Assembly: GCF_003634045.1 (NCBI RefSeq)
Contig: NZ_RBIM01000002.1
Span: forward strand, 62,001 to 126,000
Reading direction: 5' to 3'
Length of the DNA stretch: 64,000 bases
From: Maricaulis maris
GTDB lineage: Bacteria; Pseudomonadota; Alphaproteobacteria; Caulobacterales; Maricaulaceae
Shown: positions 31,397 through 39,705 of the stretch, one piece after another
How positions within the stretch are numbered: the stretch's first letter is position 1
Layout: the number at the start of each line of letters is the position of its first letter
The notes under the pieces: model-generated
Seen by the model: the letters and a program-made list of their open reading frames with translations, nothing else
Told to the model about the DNA's origin: nothing
Databases searched by the model: none
Made by a program: the position numbers and the translations under genes

Positions 31397-31533
31397 GATA
31401 CGCCTTCCATACAGTCTGCCCATTCCCCATTTGAGTGAATTACTGCTTCGCGCTTGCCCGTGCGGTGCGTCATCTGCTATGCGGCGATAGACGTCAGATG
31501 GGAGCGCGAACAATATATTTCGCGTGCGAATTA

Positions 31534-32574
31534 ATGACCAGCAAGCGTACCAGCAAGACCGCCGTATCCAAGCCGGCCGCCAAAACGACCAAGACAGTCG
31601 CGCCGGGAACGGCCGGAAAAGACGAGCTGCTTCAGTATTATCGCGAGATGCTGATGATGCGCCGTTTCGAGGAAAAGGCGGGCCAGCTCTATGGCATGGG
31701 CCTGATCGCCGGCTTCTGTCACCTCTATATCGGCCAGGAAGCCGTGGTGACCGGGATCCAGGCGGCGCTCGAAGAGGGCGACCAGGTGATCACCGGCTAT
31801 CGCGACCACGCCCACATGCTGGCCTGCGGCATGGACCCCAAGGGTGTCATGGCCGAGCTGACCGGTCGCGAGGGCGGCTATTCGCGCGGCAAGGGCGGCT
31901 CGATGCACATGTTCTCGCGCGAGAAGCAATTCTATGGCGGGCACGGCATTGTCGGCGCGCAGGTGGCACTCGGCACCGGTCTGGGCTTTGCCGACTGGTA
32001 CAAGGGCAATGGCAAGCTCTCGGTCGCCTATTTCGGCGACGGCGCGGCCAATCAGGGCCAAGTCTATGAAAGCTTCAACATGGCCAAGCTGTGGAATCTG
32101 CCGGTCATTTATGTGATCGAGAACAACCAGTACGCCATGGGCACCTCGGTCAAGCGCGCCTCCTCGGAAACGGCGCTGCACAAGCGTGGCATCTCCTTCG
32201 GCATTCCCGGTGAGGAAGTCGATGGCATGGATGTCGAGGCGGTCAAGCGCGCCGCAGAGAAAGCCGTCAAACACGCCCGCGAGGGCAATGGCCCCTACAT
32301 TCTCGAAATGAAGACCTACCGCTATCGCGGCCACTCCATGTCCGATCCGGCCAAATACCGTACCCGCGAGGAAGTCGACGATATCCGCTCGCACCACGAC
32401 CCGATCGACCTGATCAAGAAACGCCTGATCGAGGGCAAGCACGCGACCGAAGACGAGCTCAAGGCGCTCGACAAGGACGTGAAAGCCATCGTCAACGAGG
32501 CCGCCCAATTCGCCAAGGACAGCCCCGAGCCGGATCCGAGTGAGCTCTACACGGATGTGTTGGTGGAGGTCTGA
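31534..32574 (+). CDS. pdhA: Pyruvate dehydrogenase E1 component, alpha subunit
   Basis: PdhA, with PdhB, decarboxylates pyruvate using thiamine diphosphate. ATG 31534 gives 346 residues with a Lys/Thr-rich linker (about 2-28) before the conserved YYREMLMMRRFEEKAGQLYG. The TPP-binding motif runs GDGAANQGQVYESFNMAKLW to ENNQYAMGTS; the phosphorylation-loop-like region YRYRGHSMSDPAKYR is also present. It is the first gene of the PDH cluster; its stop is followed after 5 bases by an unrelated orphan gene instead of pdhB. Confidence 0.96.
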   Translation: MTSKRTSKTAVSKPAAKTTKTVAPGTAGKDELLQYYREMLMMRRFEEKAGQLYGMGLIAGFCHLYIGQEAVVTGIQAALEEGDQVITGYRDHAHMLACGMDPKGVMAELTGREGGYSRGKGGSMHMFSREKQFYGGHGIVGAQVALGTGLGFADWYKGNGKLSVAYFGDGAANQGQVYESFNMAKLWNLPVIYVIENNQYAMGTSVKRASSETALHKRGISFGIPGEEVDGMDVEAVKRAAEKAVKHAREGNGPYILEMKTYRYRGHSMSDPAKYRTREEVDDIRSHHDPIDLIKKRLIEGKHATEDELKALDKDVKAIVNEAAQFAKDSPEPDPSELYTDVLVEV

Positions 32575-32579
32575 CCGGT

Positions 32580-33290
32580 ATGGCGGCAACAAGTCATTCG
32601 CTGTTGGGTATACCCGCTGCCATTATCGTCGCGACCGTGTCGGGTGGTCTCGCTGCGGTGGCTGCGGTCTATCAGTCGCATCAAGAACATCGGCATGAAC
32701 TCATCCTGACGATGATTGATGATGACCCGGCAGCGTCATGCCGCAATATCCGCTTCCTGCATGAGTCCCGGATTTATCGGCTGCGAGCCGATTTCTACAC
32801 GGATTTCAACAATCAGTGCCGTGTCATCCTTGGTGAAGAGTCCGGCGGGGCGACGGAGCGAGCTCCGGGGGCGTCTGTTCCAACCCGGACGGTAACATTG
32901 GTGTCGCAGGATGCGGCGCGTTACCAGCAAACGCTCTTTCGTTCGATCGGGGCCGGTGAGAGCGCTGAGCGGATTGCCGCGACCGAATCCTTGCTCGACC
33001 GCTTCGCTCAGGATCCCACGGCAGCCGACAACGCGATCCTAGCGATTTCCGGTGCAACATCACACGAGGATGCAGCGAACGGTCGCTACAACGCCTTGAT
33101 TTATTTGCTTGGTGTTGAAAAAGAAATAATCCAGGACGATGTGCGGTGTCAGAGACTGGTCGAGGTTTTGGATGCCTGGACCGGCGGCCAAGACGGATAT
33201 GAAGCGCCGGGCCCTTCGACCCGGGAACGGATTGACGATCTTCGGTCTCGATTGATCTGCGATGACACAAGTCAGGAGCCGTCGGAATGA
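32580..33290 (+). CDS. Uncharacterised one-TM protein inserted between pdhA and pdhB
   Basis: This is a 236-residue protein I do not recognise. Residues about 8-31 (LLGIPAAIIVATVSGGLAAVAAVY) form one membrane helix, leaving a ~200-residue soluble C-terminal part predicted mostly helical, with HESRIYRLRADFYTDFNNQC and AATESLLDRFAQDPTAADNAILAI as the more patterned stretches and four Cys in all. It starts 5 bases after the pdhA stop and its end overlaps the next gene as ATGA, so it appears translated within the PDH operon. Codon use is somewhat less GC-biased than pdhA or pdhB, hinting at later insertion. Confidence 0.7.
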   Translation: MAATSHSLLGIPAAIIVATVSGGLAAVAAVYQSHQEHRHELILTMIDDDPAASCRNIRFLHESRIYRLRADFYTDFNNQCRVILGEESGGATERAPGASVPTRTVTLVSQDAARYQQTLFRSIGAGESAERIAATESLLDRFAQDPTAADNAILAISGATSHEDAANGRYNALIYLLGVEKEIIQDDVRCQRLVEVLDAWTGGQDGYEAPGPSTRERIDDLRSRLICDDTSQEPSE

Positions 33291-33697
33291 CCCCGCAAGT
33301 GAAACACTTCCTCGACAATTGGCACCAGGCCGTGCGTGAGCGCGATGCGGCGCGCCTGTCCTCGATCATTGCCGAGGGCTGCGAACTGCATTCGCCGGTG
33401 GTGTGGAAGCCGTCAGCGGACAAGCATTACCTGCTGCACATCCTGATGGGTGTGATCACGGTGGTTGAAGGCTTCGACTATCGCCAGGAATGGGTGAACG
33501 GCAATGAGCTCCTGCTCGAATTCACCGGCACGGTGGAGGGCAAGGGTCTGGTCGGTATCGACAAGATCACCCTCAATGATGAGGGCCAGATGGCCCGCAT
33601 CGAAGTGCTGATCCGGCCGATGAACACGCTGATGGAGTTTGCCGGAAAGATGCGCGAGCACGCGCTGCGCTACAAACCCGAAGCCGCCAACGGTTGA
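33287..33697 (+). CDS. NTF2-like (SnoaL fold) small protein
   Basis: This is a 136-residue protein with the cone-shaped NTF2/SnoaL pattern: N-terminal helices (VKHFLDNWHQAVRERDAARLSSIIAEGCELHSPVVWKP), a pocket strand, then strands with NELLLEFTGTVEGKGLVGIDKITLNDEGQMARIEVL. No catalytic residue set is obvious. It overlaps the upstream orphan gene by 4 bases and lies 53 bases ahead of pdhB, so it is probably co-transcribed with PDH genes. Function unknown; small-molecule binding or polyketide-cyclase-like folds are possible. Confidence 0.75.
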   Translation: MTPQVKHFLDNWHQAVRERDAARLSSIIAEGCELHSPVVWKPSADKHYLLHILMGVITVVEGFDYRQEWVNGNELLLEFTGTVEGKGLVGIDKITLNDEGQMARIEVLIRPMNTLMEFAGKMREHALRYKPEAANG

Positions 33698-33750
33698 TGC
33701 CGCGCCGGTCTCCGGCGCACTGCAAGATTTGACACAGGACAGGTAGAGCC

Positions 33751-35151
33751 ATGTCGATTGAAATCCTTATGCCGGCCCTTTCCCCGACGATGGAAGAGGG
33801 CACGCTCGCCAAGTGGAATATCAAGGAAGGCGACACCGTCGAGAGCGGTGACGTGATTGCCGAGATCGAAACCGACAAGGCGACGATGGAAGTCGAAGCG
33901 GTCGAGGAGGGCGTCGTCGCCAAACTCCTCGTTGCCGAAGGCACCGAGAATGTGAAGGTCAATTCCCCGATCGCCATCCTGGCCGAGGACGGTGAGGATG
34001 CCAGCGCGGTTGAGGCGCCGAAGGCCAAAGCCGAAGCCAAGGATGAGGCGCCGGCCGATAATGGCTCCGATGACGCCGAAAACGACGACGAGGCCGACGC
34101 CAAGCCGGAGGTCATCGATTACAGCCGCCCGGACGCTAGCGATCCTGAAGTGCCCGAGGGCACGAACATGGTCTCCACCACGGTCCGCGACGCCCTGCGC
34201 GATGCGATGGCCGAGGAGATGCGCCGCGATGACACCGTCTTCGTGATGGGTGAGGAAGTCGCCGAATATCAGGGCGCTTACAAGGTCACGCGCGGCCTTC
34301 TGGACGAGTTTGGACCCAAGCGCGTCGTCGACACGCCGATCACCGAGCACGGCTTTGCCGGCCTGGGTGTCGGTGCGGCCTTCAACGGGCTCAAGCCGGT
34401 CGTCGAGTTCATGACCTTCAACTTCGCCATGCAGGCGATCGACCACATCATCAACTCGGCCGCCAAGACGCTCTATATGTCCGGCGGCCAGATGGGCTGC
34501 CCGATCGTCTTCCGCGGACCCAATGGTGCCGCCAGCCGCGTCGGCGCGCAGCACAGCCATGACTATTCCTCTTGGTATGCCAATGTGCCGGGCCTCAAAG
34601 TCGTCGCGCCCTATGACGCTGCCGACGCCAAGGGCCTCCTGAAAGCCGCCATCCGCGACCCGAACCCGGTCGTCTTCCTCGAGCACGAGCTGATCTATGG
34701 CGAGAGCTTTGACGTGCCGGAGATGGAGGACTGGGTCCTGCCGATCGGCAAGGCCAAAATCCGCCGGTCCGGCACGGACGTCACCATCACGGCGCATAGC
34801 CGCATGGTCGGCTATGCCCTCAAGGCCGCCGAAATCCTCGCCGAAGACGGTATCTCCGCCGAGGTAATCGACCTGCGCTCGCTGCGCCCGCTCGACACCG
34901 ACACGATTGTGGACTCGGTCAGGAAAACCAATCGCATCGTTTGCGCCGAAGAGGGCTGGGGCCGCATGGGTGTCGGTGCCGAGATCGCTGCCGTCGTCAC
35001 CGCCGAGGCCTTCGACTATCTTGACGCCCCGCCCGCTCGCGTCCACCAGGAAGACGTCCCGCTGCCCTATGCCGGCAATCTGGAAAAGCTGTCCTTGCCG
35101 GGCGTGGACGATATCGTGAAGGCGGCGAGGGCCGTCTGCTACGCGGAGTAG
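33751..35151 (+). CDS. pdhB: Pyruvate dehydrogenase E1 component, beta subunit, with N-terminal lipoyl domain
   Basis: PdhB is the second half of heterotetrameric E1. The 466 residues include an extra N-terminal lipoyl domain (about 1-80) with the lipoylated Lys in [12 protein letters not shown], an acidic Ala/Glu/Asp linker (about 82-130), then the transketolase pyrimidine-binding domain ([28 protein letters not shown]) and the C-terminal transketolase domain. A lipoyl domain on E1-beta is known from some alphaproteobacteria and Zymomonas. Its first 40 residues are nearly the same as those of PdhC downstream. Confidence 0.95.
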   Translation: MSIEILMPALSPTMEEGTLAKWNIKEGDTVESGDVIAEIETDKATMEVEAVEEGVVAKLLVAEGTENVKVNSPIAILAEDGEDASAVEAPKAKAEAKDEAPADNGSDDAENDDEADAKPEVIDYSRPDASDPEVPEGTNMVSTTVRDALRDAMAEEMRRDDTVFVMGEEVAEYQGAYKVTRGLLDEFGPKRVVDTPITEHGFAGLGVGAAFNGLKPVVEFMTFNFAMQAIDHIINSAAKTLYMSGGQMGCPIVFRGPNGAASRVGAQHSHDYSSWYANVPGLKVVAPYDAADAKGLLKAAIRDPNPVVFLEHELIYGESFDVPEMEDWVLPIGKAKIRRSGTDVTITAHSRMVGYALKAAEILAEDGISAEVIDLRSLRPLDTDTIVDSVRKTNRIVCAEEGWGRMGVGAEIAAVVTAEAFDYLDAPPARVHQEDVPLPYAGNLEKLSLPGVDDIVKAARAVCYAE

Positions 35152-35152
35152 G

Positions 35153-35575
35153 ATGATGGCATCTCCGCAAAAATCCTGGCGCCACGGCGAGTGTCATTGC
35201 GGTGAGGTCGGCTTTGCCGTGAACCTGCCGGACAGTGTCGTCGCCCTGTCGTGCAATTGCTCGATCTGCGCAAAGACCGGCTTTATTCATCTCATTGTCG
35301 AAAAAGACGATTTCAAGATCGAACGCGGCGCGGAGAGCCTGACGACCTACACATTCGGCACGCATGAGGCCAAGCACCTGTTCTGCTCGAAATGCGGCGT
35401 GAAGAGCTTCTACGTCCCGCGTTCGCATCCCGATGGCTGGAGCGTCAATCTGCGCGCGCTCGACGCCGATGCCGACCTCCAGCTGCGCTTCGAGGAATTC
35501 GACGGCGCGAACTGGGAAAAGAACGTCTCCAAGATCAACCCCGAACTGGCCCAACCGGGCGCCAATGACGCCTGA
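35153..35575 (+). CDS. GFA/CENP-V family zinc-binding protein
   Basis: This is a 140-residue protein of the glutathione-dependent formaldehyde-activating (GFA/CENP-V) fold. Zinc-ligand cysteines are visible in [21 protein letters not shown] and [10 protein letters not shown], the usual two-site pattern. It starts 1 base after the pdhB stop and ends 16 bases before pdhC, so it is embedded in the PDH operon. Whether it acts on S-hydroxymethyl-glutathione is unproven for most members; the family contains many proteins of unknown role. Confidence 0.85.
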   Translation: MMASPQKSWRHGECHCGEVGFAVNLPDSVVALSCNCSICAKTGFIHLIVEKDDFKIERGAESLTTYTFGTHEAKHLFCSKCGVKSFYVPRSHPDGWSVNLRALDADADLQLRFEEFDGANWEKNVSKINPELAQPGANDA

Positions 35576-35591
35576 GGCGAGGACTGAAACC

Positions 35592-36938
35592 ATGTCGATT
35601 GAAATCCTGATGCCCGCCCTGTCGCCCACCATGGAAGAGGGCACGCTCGCCAGATGGCACGTCAAGGAAGGCGATGTCGTGGAAAGCGGCATGGTCCTGG
35701 CCGAGATCGAGACCGACAAGGCGACGATGGAAGTCGAAGCCGTCGATGAAGGCACGGTCGGCAAGATCCTGGTCGAGGACGGCACTGAGGGCGTCAAGGT
35801 CAATGCCGTGATCGCCATCCTTCTCGAAGAGGGTGAGACCGAGATTTCTGCCCCCGCCGAAGGTGGGGGAAGTGGCTCCGCCGCAGGCGGAGACGAAGGC
35901 GGCGCGAGCAAAGCGAGCGAAGAGGCTGCCAAACCGAAGCCTGCGGCTTCGGCCCCCTCTGCCGGCAAGCCCGGCATCTCCCCCGCAAGCGGGGGCGAAA
36001 AAGAAACGAGCGACCGCATCAAGGCCAGCCCGCTGGCCAAGCGCATCGCCGCCGACAAGGGTCTGGATCTCAAAACCATCGACGGATCCGGCCCCTATGG
36101 CCGGATCGTCAAGCGCGATGTCGAGAACGCCCAGCCGTCGCAAGCCGCGGCTCCGTCGGCTTCCGAGGCTCCGTCGGCTTCCGAGGCTCCCGCGGCCAAG
36201 CCCGTCGATATGGAAGACCCGCTCAAGGCCTATGGCATCGCCCGCGACCGCTATGAGCTGGAAAAAGCCGACGGGATCACCAAGATTTCCGCTAAACGCC
36301 TGTCCGAAAGCTTCCGCGACATCCCGCATTTCCCGCTGACTGTGGATTGCCGCATCGATGCGCTGATGGATTTCCGCAAGCGCGTGAATGCCGCCGCCGA
36401 GAAGGATGGCGACAAGGTCTCGGTCAATGACATCCTGATAAAGGCCTCCGGCCTGGCGCTGAAGAAGGTCCCGGCGGCCAATTCGTCCTGGATCGAGGGC
36501 GGGATGATCGCGCGGCACAAGCATGCCGACGTCTCCATGGCCGTGGCCATTGAAGGCGGGCTGATCACCCCGATCATCACCGATGCGGATCAGAAGGGCC
36601 TGGTCGAGATTTCGCGCCAGTCCAAGGACCTCGCTGCACGCGCCCGGGATCGCAAGCTGAAGCCGGAAGAGTTCCAGGGCGGCACTTTCTCGCTGTCCAA
36701 TCTCGGCATGTTCGGCATCGACAGCTTCGCCTCCATCATCAATCCGCCCCAGGGCATGATCCTGTCGGTCGGCGCCGGTGAACAGCGCCCGGTGGTCAAG
36801 GACGGCGCCCTGGCCATCGCCATGGTGATGACGGTGACACTGACCTGCGACCACCGCGTCGTTGACGGTGCGACAGGTGCGAAGTGGCTGCAGGCCTTCA
36901 AGACCTATGTCGAAGACCCGATGACGATGTTGATGTAG
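35592..36938 (+). CDS. pdhC: Pyruvate dehydrogenase E2 component (dihydrolipoyl acetyltransferase)
   Basis: PdhC is the core acetyltransferase that passes acetyl groups from lipoyl-Lys to CoA. ATG 35592 gives 448 residues: lipoyl domain (1-80, Lys in [12 protein letters not shown]), a Ser/Ala/Pro-rich linker, a peripheral-subunit-binding domain ([20 protein letters not shown], about 145-180), another Ala/Pro linker with a short tandem PSASEA repeat, then the catalytic domain with the active His in [14 protein letters not shown] near the end. It pairs with pdhA, pdhB and the lpdA downstream. Confidence 0.96.
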   Translation: MSIEILMPALSPTMEEGTLARWHVKEGDVVESGMVLAEIETDKATMEVEAVDEGTVGKILVEDGTEGVKVNAVIAILLEEGETEISAPAEGGGSGSAAGGDEGGASKASEEAAKPKPAASAPSAGKPGISPASGGEKETSDRIKASPLAKRIAADKGLDLKTIDGSGPYGRIVKRDVENAQPSQAAAPSASEAPSASEAPAAKPVDMEDPLKAYGIARDRYELEKADGITKISAKRLSESFRDIPHFPLTVDCRIDALMDFRKRVNAAAEKDGDKVSVNDILIKASGLALKKVPAANSSWIEGGMIARHKHADVSMAVAIEGGLITPIITDADQKGLVEISRQSKDLAARARDRKLKPEEFQGGTFSLSNLGMFGIDSFASIINPPQGMILSVGAGEQRPVVKDGALAIAMVMTVTLTCDHRVVDGATGAKWLQAFKTYVEDPMTMLM

Positions 36939-37205
36939 GGCTGATGTAGGTGCGGTATGAACGGCCTCGGCCGGTTCCAGTCGGGCCCGTATCAGACCGG
37001 CGCTCTGCGCGGTTGGAGACATTGTTCTCTTGTCAGCCAGCGGGCCTCAGCGTGTTTCTTCAGTCAAGGGCGCCGAAGGCGCCGCGCTGCGGGCATGCCC
37101 CTTGACTGAAGAAACACGCTGAGGCGTCGTCTCGGCAAGCGATCAATGGGCGGTTGTGCGCAAGCGCCGACCCCCTACGATCTCCGACACAGTGAGACCA
37201 TCCCC
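36939..37205. other. Gap between pdhC and the thioesterase gene, largely a palindromic element
   Basis: This 267-bp stretch has no supported gene. Its middle (37020-37148) is a long palindrome described separately, and little room is left for other signals. A short Pro/Arg-rich frame continuing upstream of the thioesterase start (from 37146) overlaps the palindrome's right edge and has no ribosome site. Confidence 0.6.
37020..37148. repeat. Long palindromic element, family 2, copy C
   Basis: The core is a perfect 27-bp inverted repeat (37044-37070 with 37099-37125) around a 28-base centre (37071-37098) that itself contains CGCC-gaa-GGCG and GGGCATGCCC. Outside the core the palindrome continues in degenerate form: 37020-37034 matches the complement of 37134-37148 at 12 of 15 positions. 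Total span 129 bp. A second copy in inverted orientation lies at 51153-51283 with 24 of 28 centre bases identical and the same 27-bp/28-bp geometry. Confidence 0.9.
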
Positions 37206-37991
37206 ATGACCACCCAGCCCCGCCATCTCGCCGAGATCCGCCACACCGATCTCGTCTTCCCGCACCAGACCAATCACCAGGGCAGCTATTTCGGCGGTGC
37301 GGCGATGGCGGAGATGGACAAGATCGCCTTCCTGGTCGCGGCGCGTCATGCCCGTCGCCCCTTCGTGACGGCCTCCTGCGACAAGCTCGATTTCGTGGCG
37401 CCGGCGCTGCTGGGTGATCTGATCGAGCTGACCGGACAGGTCCGCATGGTCGGGCGCACGTCATTGATCGTCGATGTCGAGCTGGCGGCGGAAAACCTGA
37501 TCACCGGTGCCCGTCATGTCTGCACACGCGGGGCCTTCACCATGGTCGCTGCCGACCGCAAGACCAATCCGGACCGACTGCCGCCATCGCCCGACGCCAA
37601 GCCGGAATTCGCGCCCAGCCCGCCGGGCTATGCCCGCACGCTGCAACTGGTTTTCCCCGGTGACACCAATCACTTGGGCCAATTATTTGGCGGCAATGCC
37701 ATGTCGCTGATGGGCAAGGCGGCCTATATCGCCGCTTCGCGGCACACCCGCAGCGATGTCGGCATGGCGGCGTCGGACAAGATCGATTTCATTGCGCCGA
37801 CGCGCGAAGGTGAATTGCTCGACGTGATCGCGACCATCGCCTCGGTCGGACGGACCTCGATGACGGTCGCGGTGCTGGCGGAAGCTGAAGACTTGATGAC
37901 CGGCGAACGCCGCAAGGTTGGTGAGGCGGACTATGTCATGGTCGCGCTCGACACAGACGGCAAGCCAACGCCTGCCCGGTCGTTGGCTTAA
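37206..37991 (+). CDS. Acyl-CoA thioesterase with two hotdog domains
   Basis: This is a 261-residue cytoplasmic acyl-CoA hydrolase of the YciA/BFIT type with two tandem hotdog domains. The first carries VFPHQTNHQGSYFGGAAMAEMDKIAFL (about 16-42) and the second VFPGDTNHLGQLFGGNAMSLMGKAAYI (about 148-174), the same Asn-His and Gly-Gly active-site pattern twice. ATG 37206 is used because the upstream extension has no similarity and crosses the palindrome. Substrate chain length is not deducible. Its stop overlaps the next, oppositely oriented gene by 4 bases. Confidence 0.88.
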   Translation: MTTQPRHLAEIRHTDLVFPHQTNHQGSYFGGAAMAEMDKIAFLVAARHARRPFVTASCDKLDFVAPALLGDLIELTGQVRMVGRTSLIVDVELAAENLITGARHVCTRGAFTMVAADRKTNPDRLPPSPDAKPEFAPSPPGYARTLQLVFPGDTNHLGQLFGGNAMSLMGKAAYIAASRHTRSDVGMAASDKIDFIAPTREGELLDVIATIASVGRTSMTVAVLAEAEDLMTGERRKVGEADYVMVALDTDGKPTPARSLA

Positions 37992-38680
37992 GGCGCGATC
38001 GGCAGTGCTTTCACCTGCAGTGCTGGCACCAGTCCACGATCATTGCAGCGATGCCAGCCGGCAATCGAAAAGCGCTCGCGGTGCGAGACCGTCACTTCGT
38101 GGGGAATTTCCTCGGACAGGAAGACTGCCAGCGTGCCGAATTCCGGGCGCAGCTCGGTCAGCACCTGATCATCCTCGCCATATATGCGCAAATGCCCGCC
38201 ATCGCCCTCGCGCCAGTCCGGATTGAGATAGAGCACGGTCGAGAGGACGCGGTTGCGGGCGCCGCGGAAACTGTCGACATGGCGTTTGTAGAAGGCACCG
38301 GCCTCGTAAACGGCGAAATGTGCCTCGAAGGCAAACAGGCCGAGCATGAGCCGGGCATTGACCTCGCGGCGAAGCGCTTCGGCGAACGCCAGATAGGCGA
38401 TCTGTCCGGGCGTCGACCCGTCGAGCCATTTCGTCTTGTCGCGGCGGATGCCGGCGATCAGCTCATGATCCTCGGCGCGGCCGATGCCGGCCGGAGTGAG
38501 CGCGTCTTCCTGCCACAGGGCTTCGGCCTCCTGGCGCAGGGCTGACAACATCGCTGTGTCGGTCAGGCGGACGGCCGCAAAGCCGGGTCCGGCGAGGGCG
38601 TCGCACAGCATGTCGATGTCGAAGGCAGGCAGGCCGGTCAGACCGGCAGGCAGCAGGCTCAAATGCGCGCATCCATCCAC
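37988..38680 (-). CDS. 2-oxoglutarate/Fe(II)-dependent oxygenase (prolyl-hydroxylase-like)
   Basis: This is a 230-residue double-stranded beta-helix oxygenase. The iron triad is visible as His134-x-Asp136 in YKRHVDSF and His194 in EEIPHEV, with Arg203 in HRERFSIAGW as the likely 2-oxoglutarate ligand. The region GARNRVLSTVLYLNPDW between them is typical of the P4H-like 2OG-FeII_Oxy_3 family. Substrate unknown; homologues hydroxylate proteins such as ribosomal or elongation factors. Start might be the internal Met24. It converges on the thioesterase gene. Confidence 0.82.
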   Translation of the reverse strand: MDGCAHLSLLPAGLTGLPAFDIDMLCDALAGPGFAAVRLTDTAMLSALRQEAEALWQEDALTPAGIGRAEDHELIAGIRRDKTKWLDGSTPGQIAYLAFAEALRREVNARLMLGLFAFEAHFAVYEAGAFYKRHVDSFRGARNRVLSTVLYLNPDWREGDGGHLRIYGEDDQVLTELRPEFGTLAVFLSEEIPHEVTVSHRERFSIAGWHRCNDRGLVPALQVKALPIAP

Positions 38681-38717
38681 AAGAGGAGGGCGCTCTTAGG
38701 CTTGGCCTGTCAAGGCG

Positions 38718-39134
38718 TCAATCAAATTCGCGACCATTGGCCCGCGCCAAGGCCTTCAGCGCTGCCAACGCATCGCCGAGGCGGTCCTCGGGCACAAAGA
38801 CATGGTCGTGGAAATAGCCGGCAACCGGATTGCAGCCGATGCCTTCGGCGGCGAGGGCGGCGGCGACATGGGCCATGAAGCCGACCGCCTCGAGCGAGGA
38901 GTGGATGGCCAGGGTGATGCGGCGGCAGGGGAAGACAGGCTCGAGGTCCGCCGCCACGGCCTCGTGCCAGGGCAGGATCAGCGTCGTGCCTTCGCGCTCG
39001 TGGAATATCATCAGGGCCGTGTCGGCATACGGCGCAAGTAGCACTCGTTCAGCGGTGACGAAGCCATAGCGGGTTGGATCAGGTTCCGGACGCAGACCGG
39101 CCAACAGGGTTCCCAGATCGCTGATACCGGTCAT
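38718..39134 (-). CDS. ACT-domain protein (ACT_3/DUF2241-like)
   Basis: This is a 138-residue protein with tandem ACT-like folds. The first part (LGTLLAGLRPEPDPTRYGFVT) is the DUF2241 entry motif; the second half (ITLAIHSSLEAVGFMAHVAAALAAEGIGCNPVAGYFHDHVFVPEDR) is a clear ACT domain with the ligand-loop pattern. Start 39134 is preferred because a GGAGG lies upstream; a longer frame to 39170 adds an unsupported tail. ACT domains usually bind amino acids; no enzyme is fused here. It is 77 bases from the divergent cupin gene. Confidence 0.82.
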   Translation of the reverse strand: MTGISDLGTLLAGLRPEPDPTRYGFVTAERVLLAPYADTALMIFHEREGTTLILPWHEAVAADLEPVFPCRRITLAIHSSLEAVGFMAHVAAALAAEGIGCNPVAGYFHDHVFVPEDRLGDALAALKALARANGREFD

Positions 39135-39211
39135 TTGGCTTGTTCCTCCCAACGGGTAATGTCGTTGCACAGCGATAGTGATACGTGAGTCGCGATGCGC
39201 GGGAGGATGTC

Positions 39212-39583
39212 ATGACGGTCGAAACGATCTCGCTGGTTCAAAAACACAGCCTGTTCGAAGAGGTCTGGTCGCCCAAGCGGATTGCCACCCTCGACAATTA
39301 CGAGCTGAAACTGGCCAAGGGCGCCGGTTCCTTCGATTGGCATTCGCACACGGATGAAGACGAGCTTTTCCTTGTGACCCAGGGTGTTCTGCGGATCGAG
39401 ATCGAGGGGCAGGATGCCGTCATCCTCGGGCCCGGTGAGCTGTGCGTGATCCCCAAGGGCGTACGCCACCGTCCGGTCACCCAGACCGAAACCGTGCACA
39501 TCCTGCTGATCGAGAAGGCCGGCGTCACCAATACCGGCGATAATCCGGACAGTGATCTGACCCAGACCGTGGTCGATATCTGA
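39212..39583 (+). CDS. Single-domain cupin protein
   Basis: This is a 123-residue cupin. The first metal motif reads WHSHTDEDELFLVTQG with His44, His46 and Glu51, and the second is GELCVIPKGVRHRPV with its His near 87. The gene begins with a GGGAGG ribosome site 6 bases before ATG 39212. Such small cupins bind a metal ion and often act as isomerases or dioxygenases; the substrate cannot be inferred. It lies between the ACT gene and lpdA, with 122 bases to lpdA. Confidence 0.85.
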   Translation: MTVETISLVQKHSLFEEVWSPKRIATLDNYELKLAKGAGSFDWHSHTDEDELFLVTQGVLRIEIEGQDAVILGPGELCVIPKGVRHRPVTQTETVHILLIEKAGVTNTGDNPDSDLTQTVVDI

Positions 39584-39705
39584 GTGCGCGGATGACGAGT
39601 CTTGTTGTGGTGATCGACGTCGCGGATTGATCCGGGGGGCGCTGGCTGGTATCTCGCTGATAACGGAACCATAATTGGTTCGCTAGCGAAATAAAGAGGC
39701 AGACC

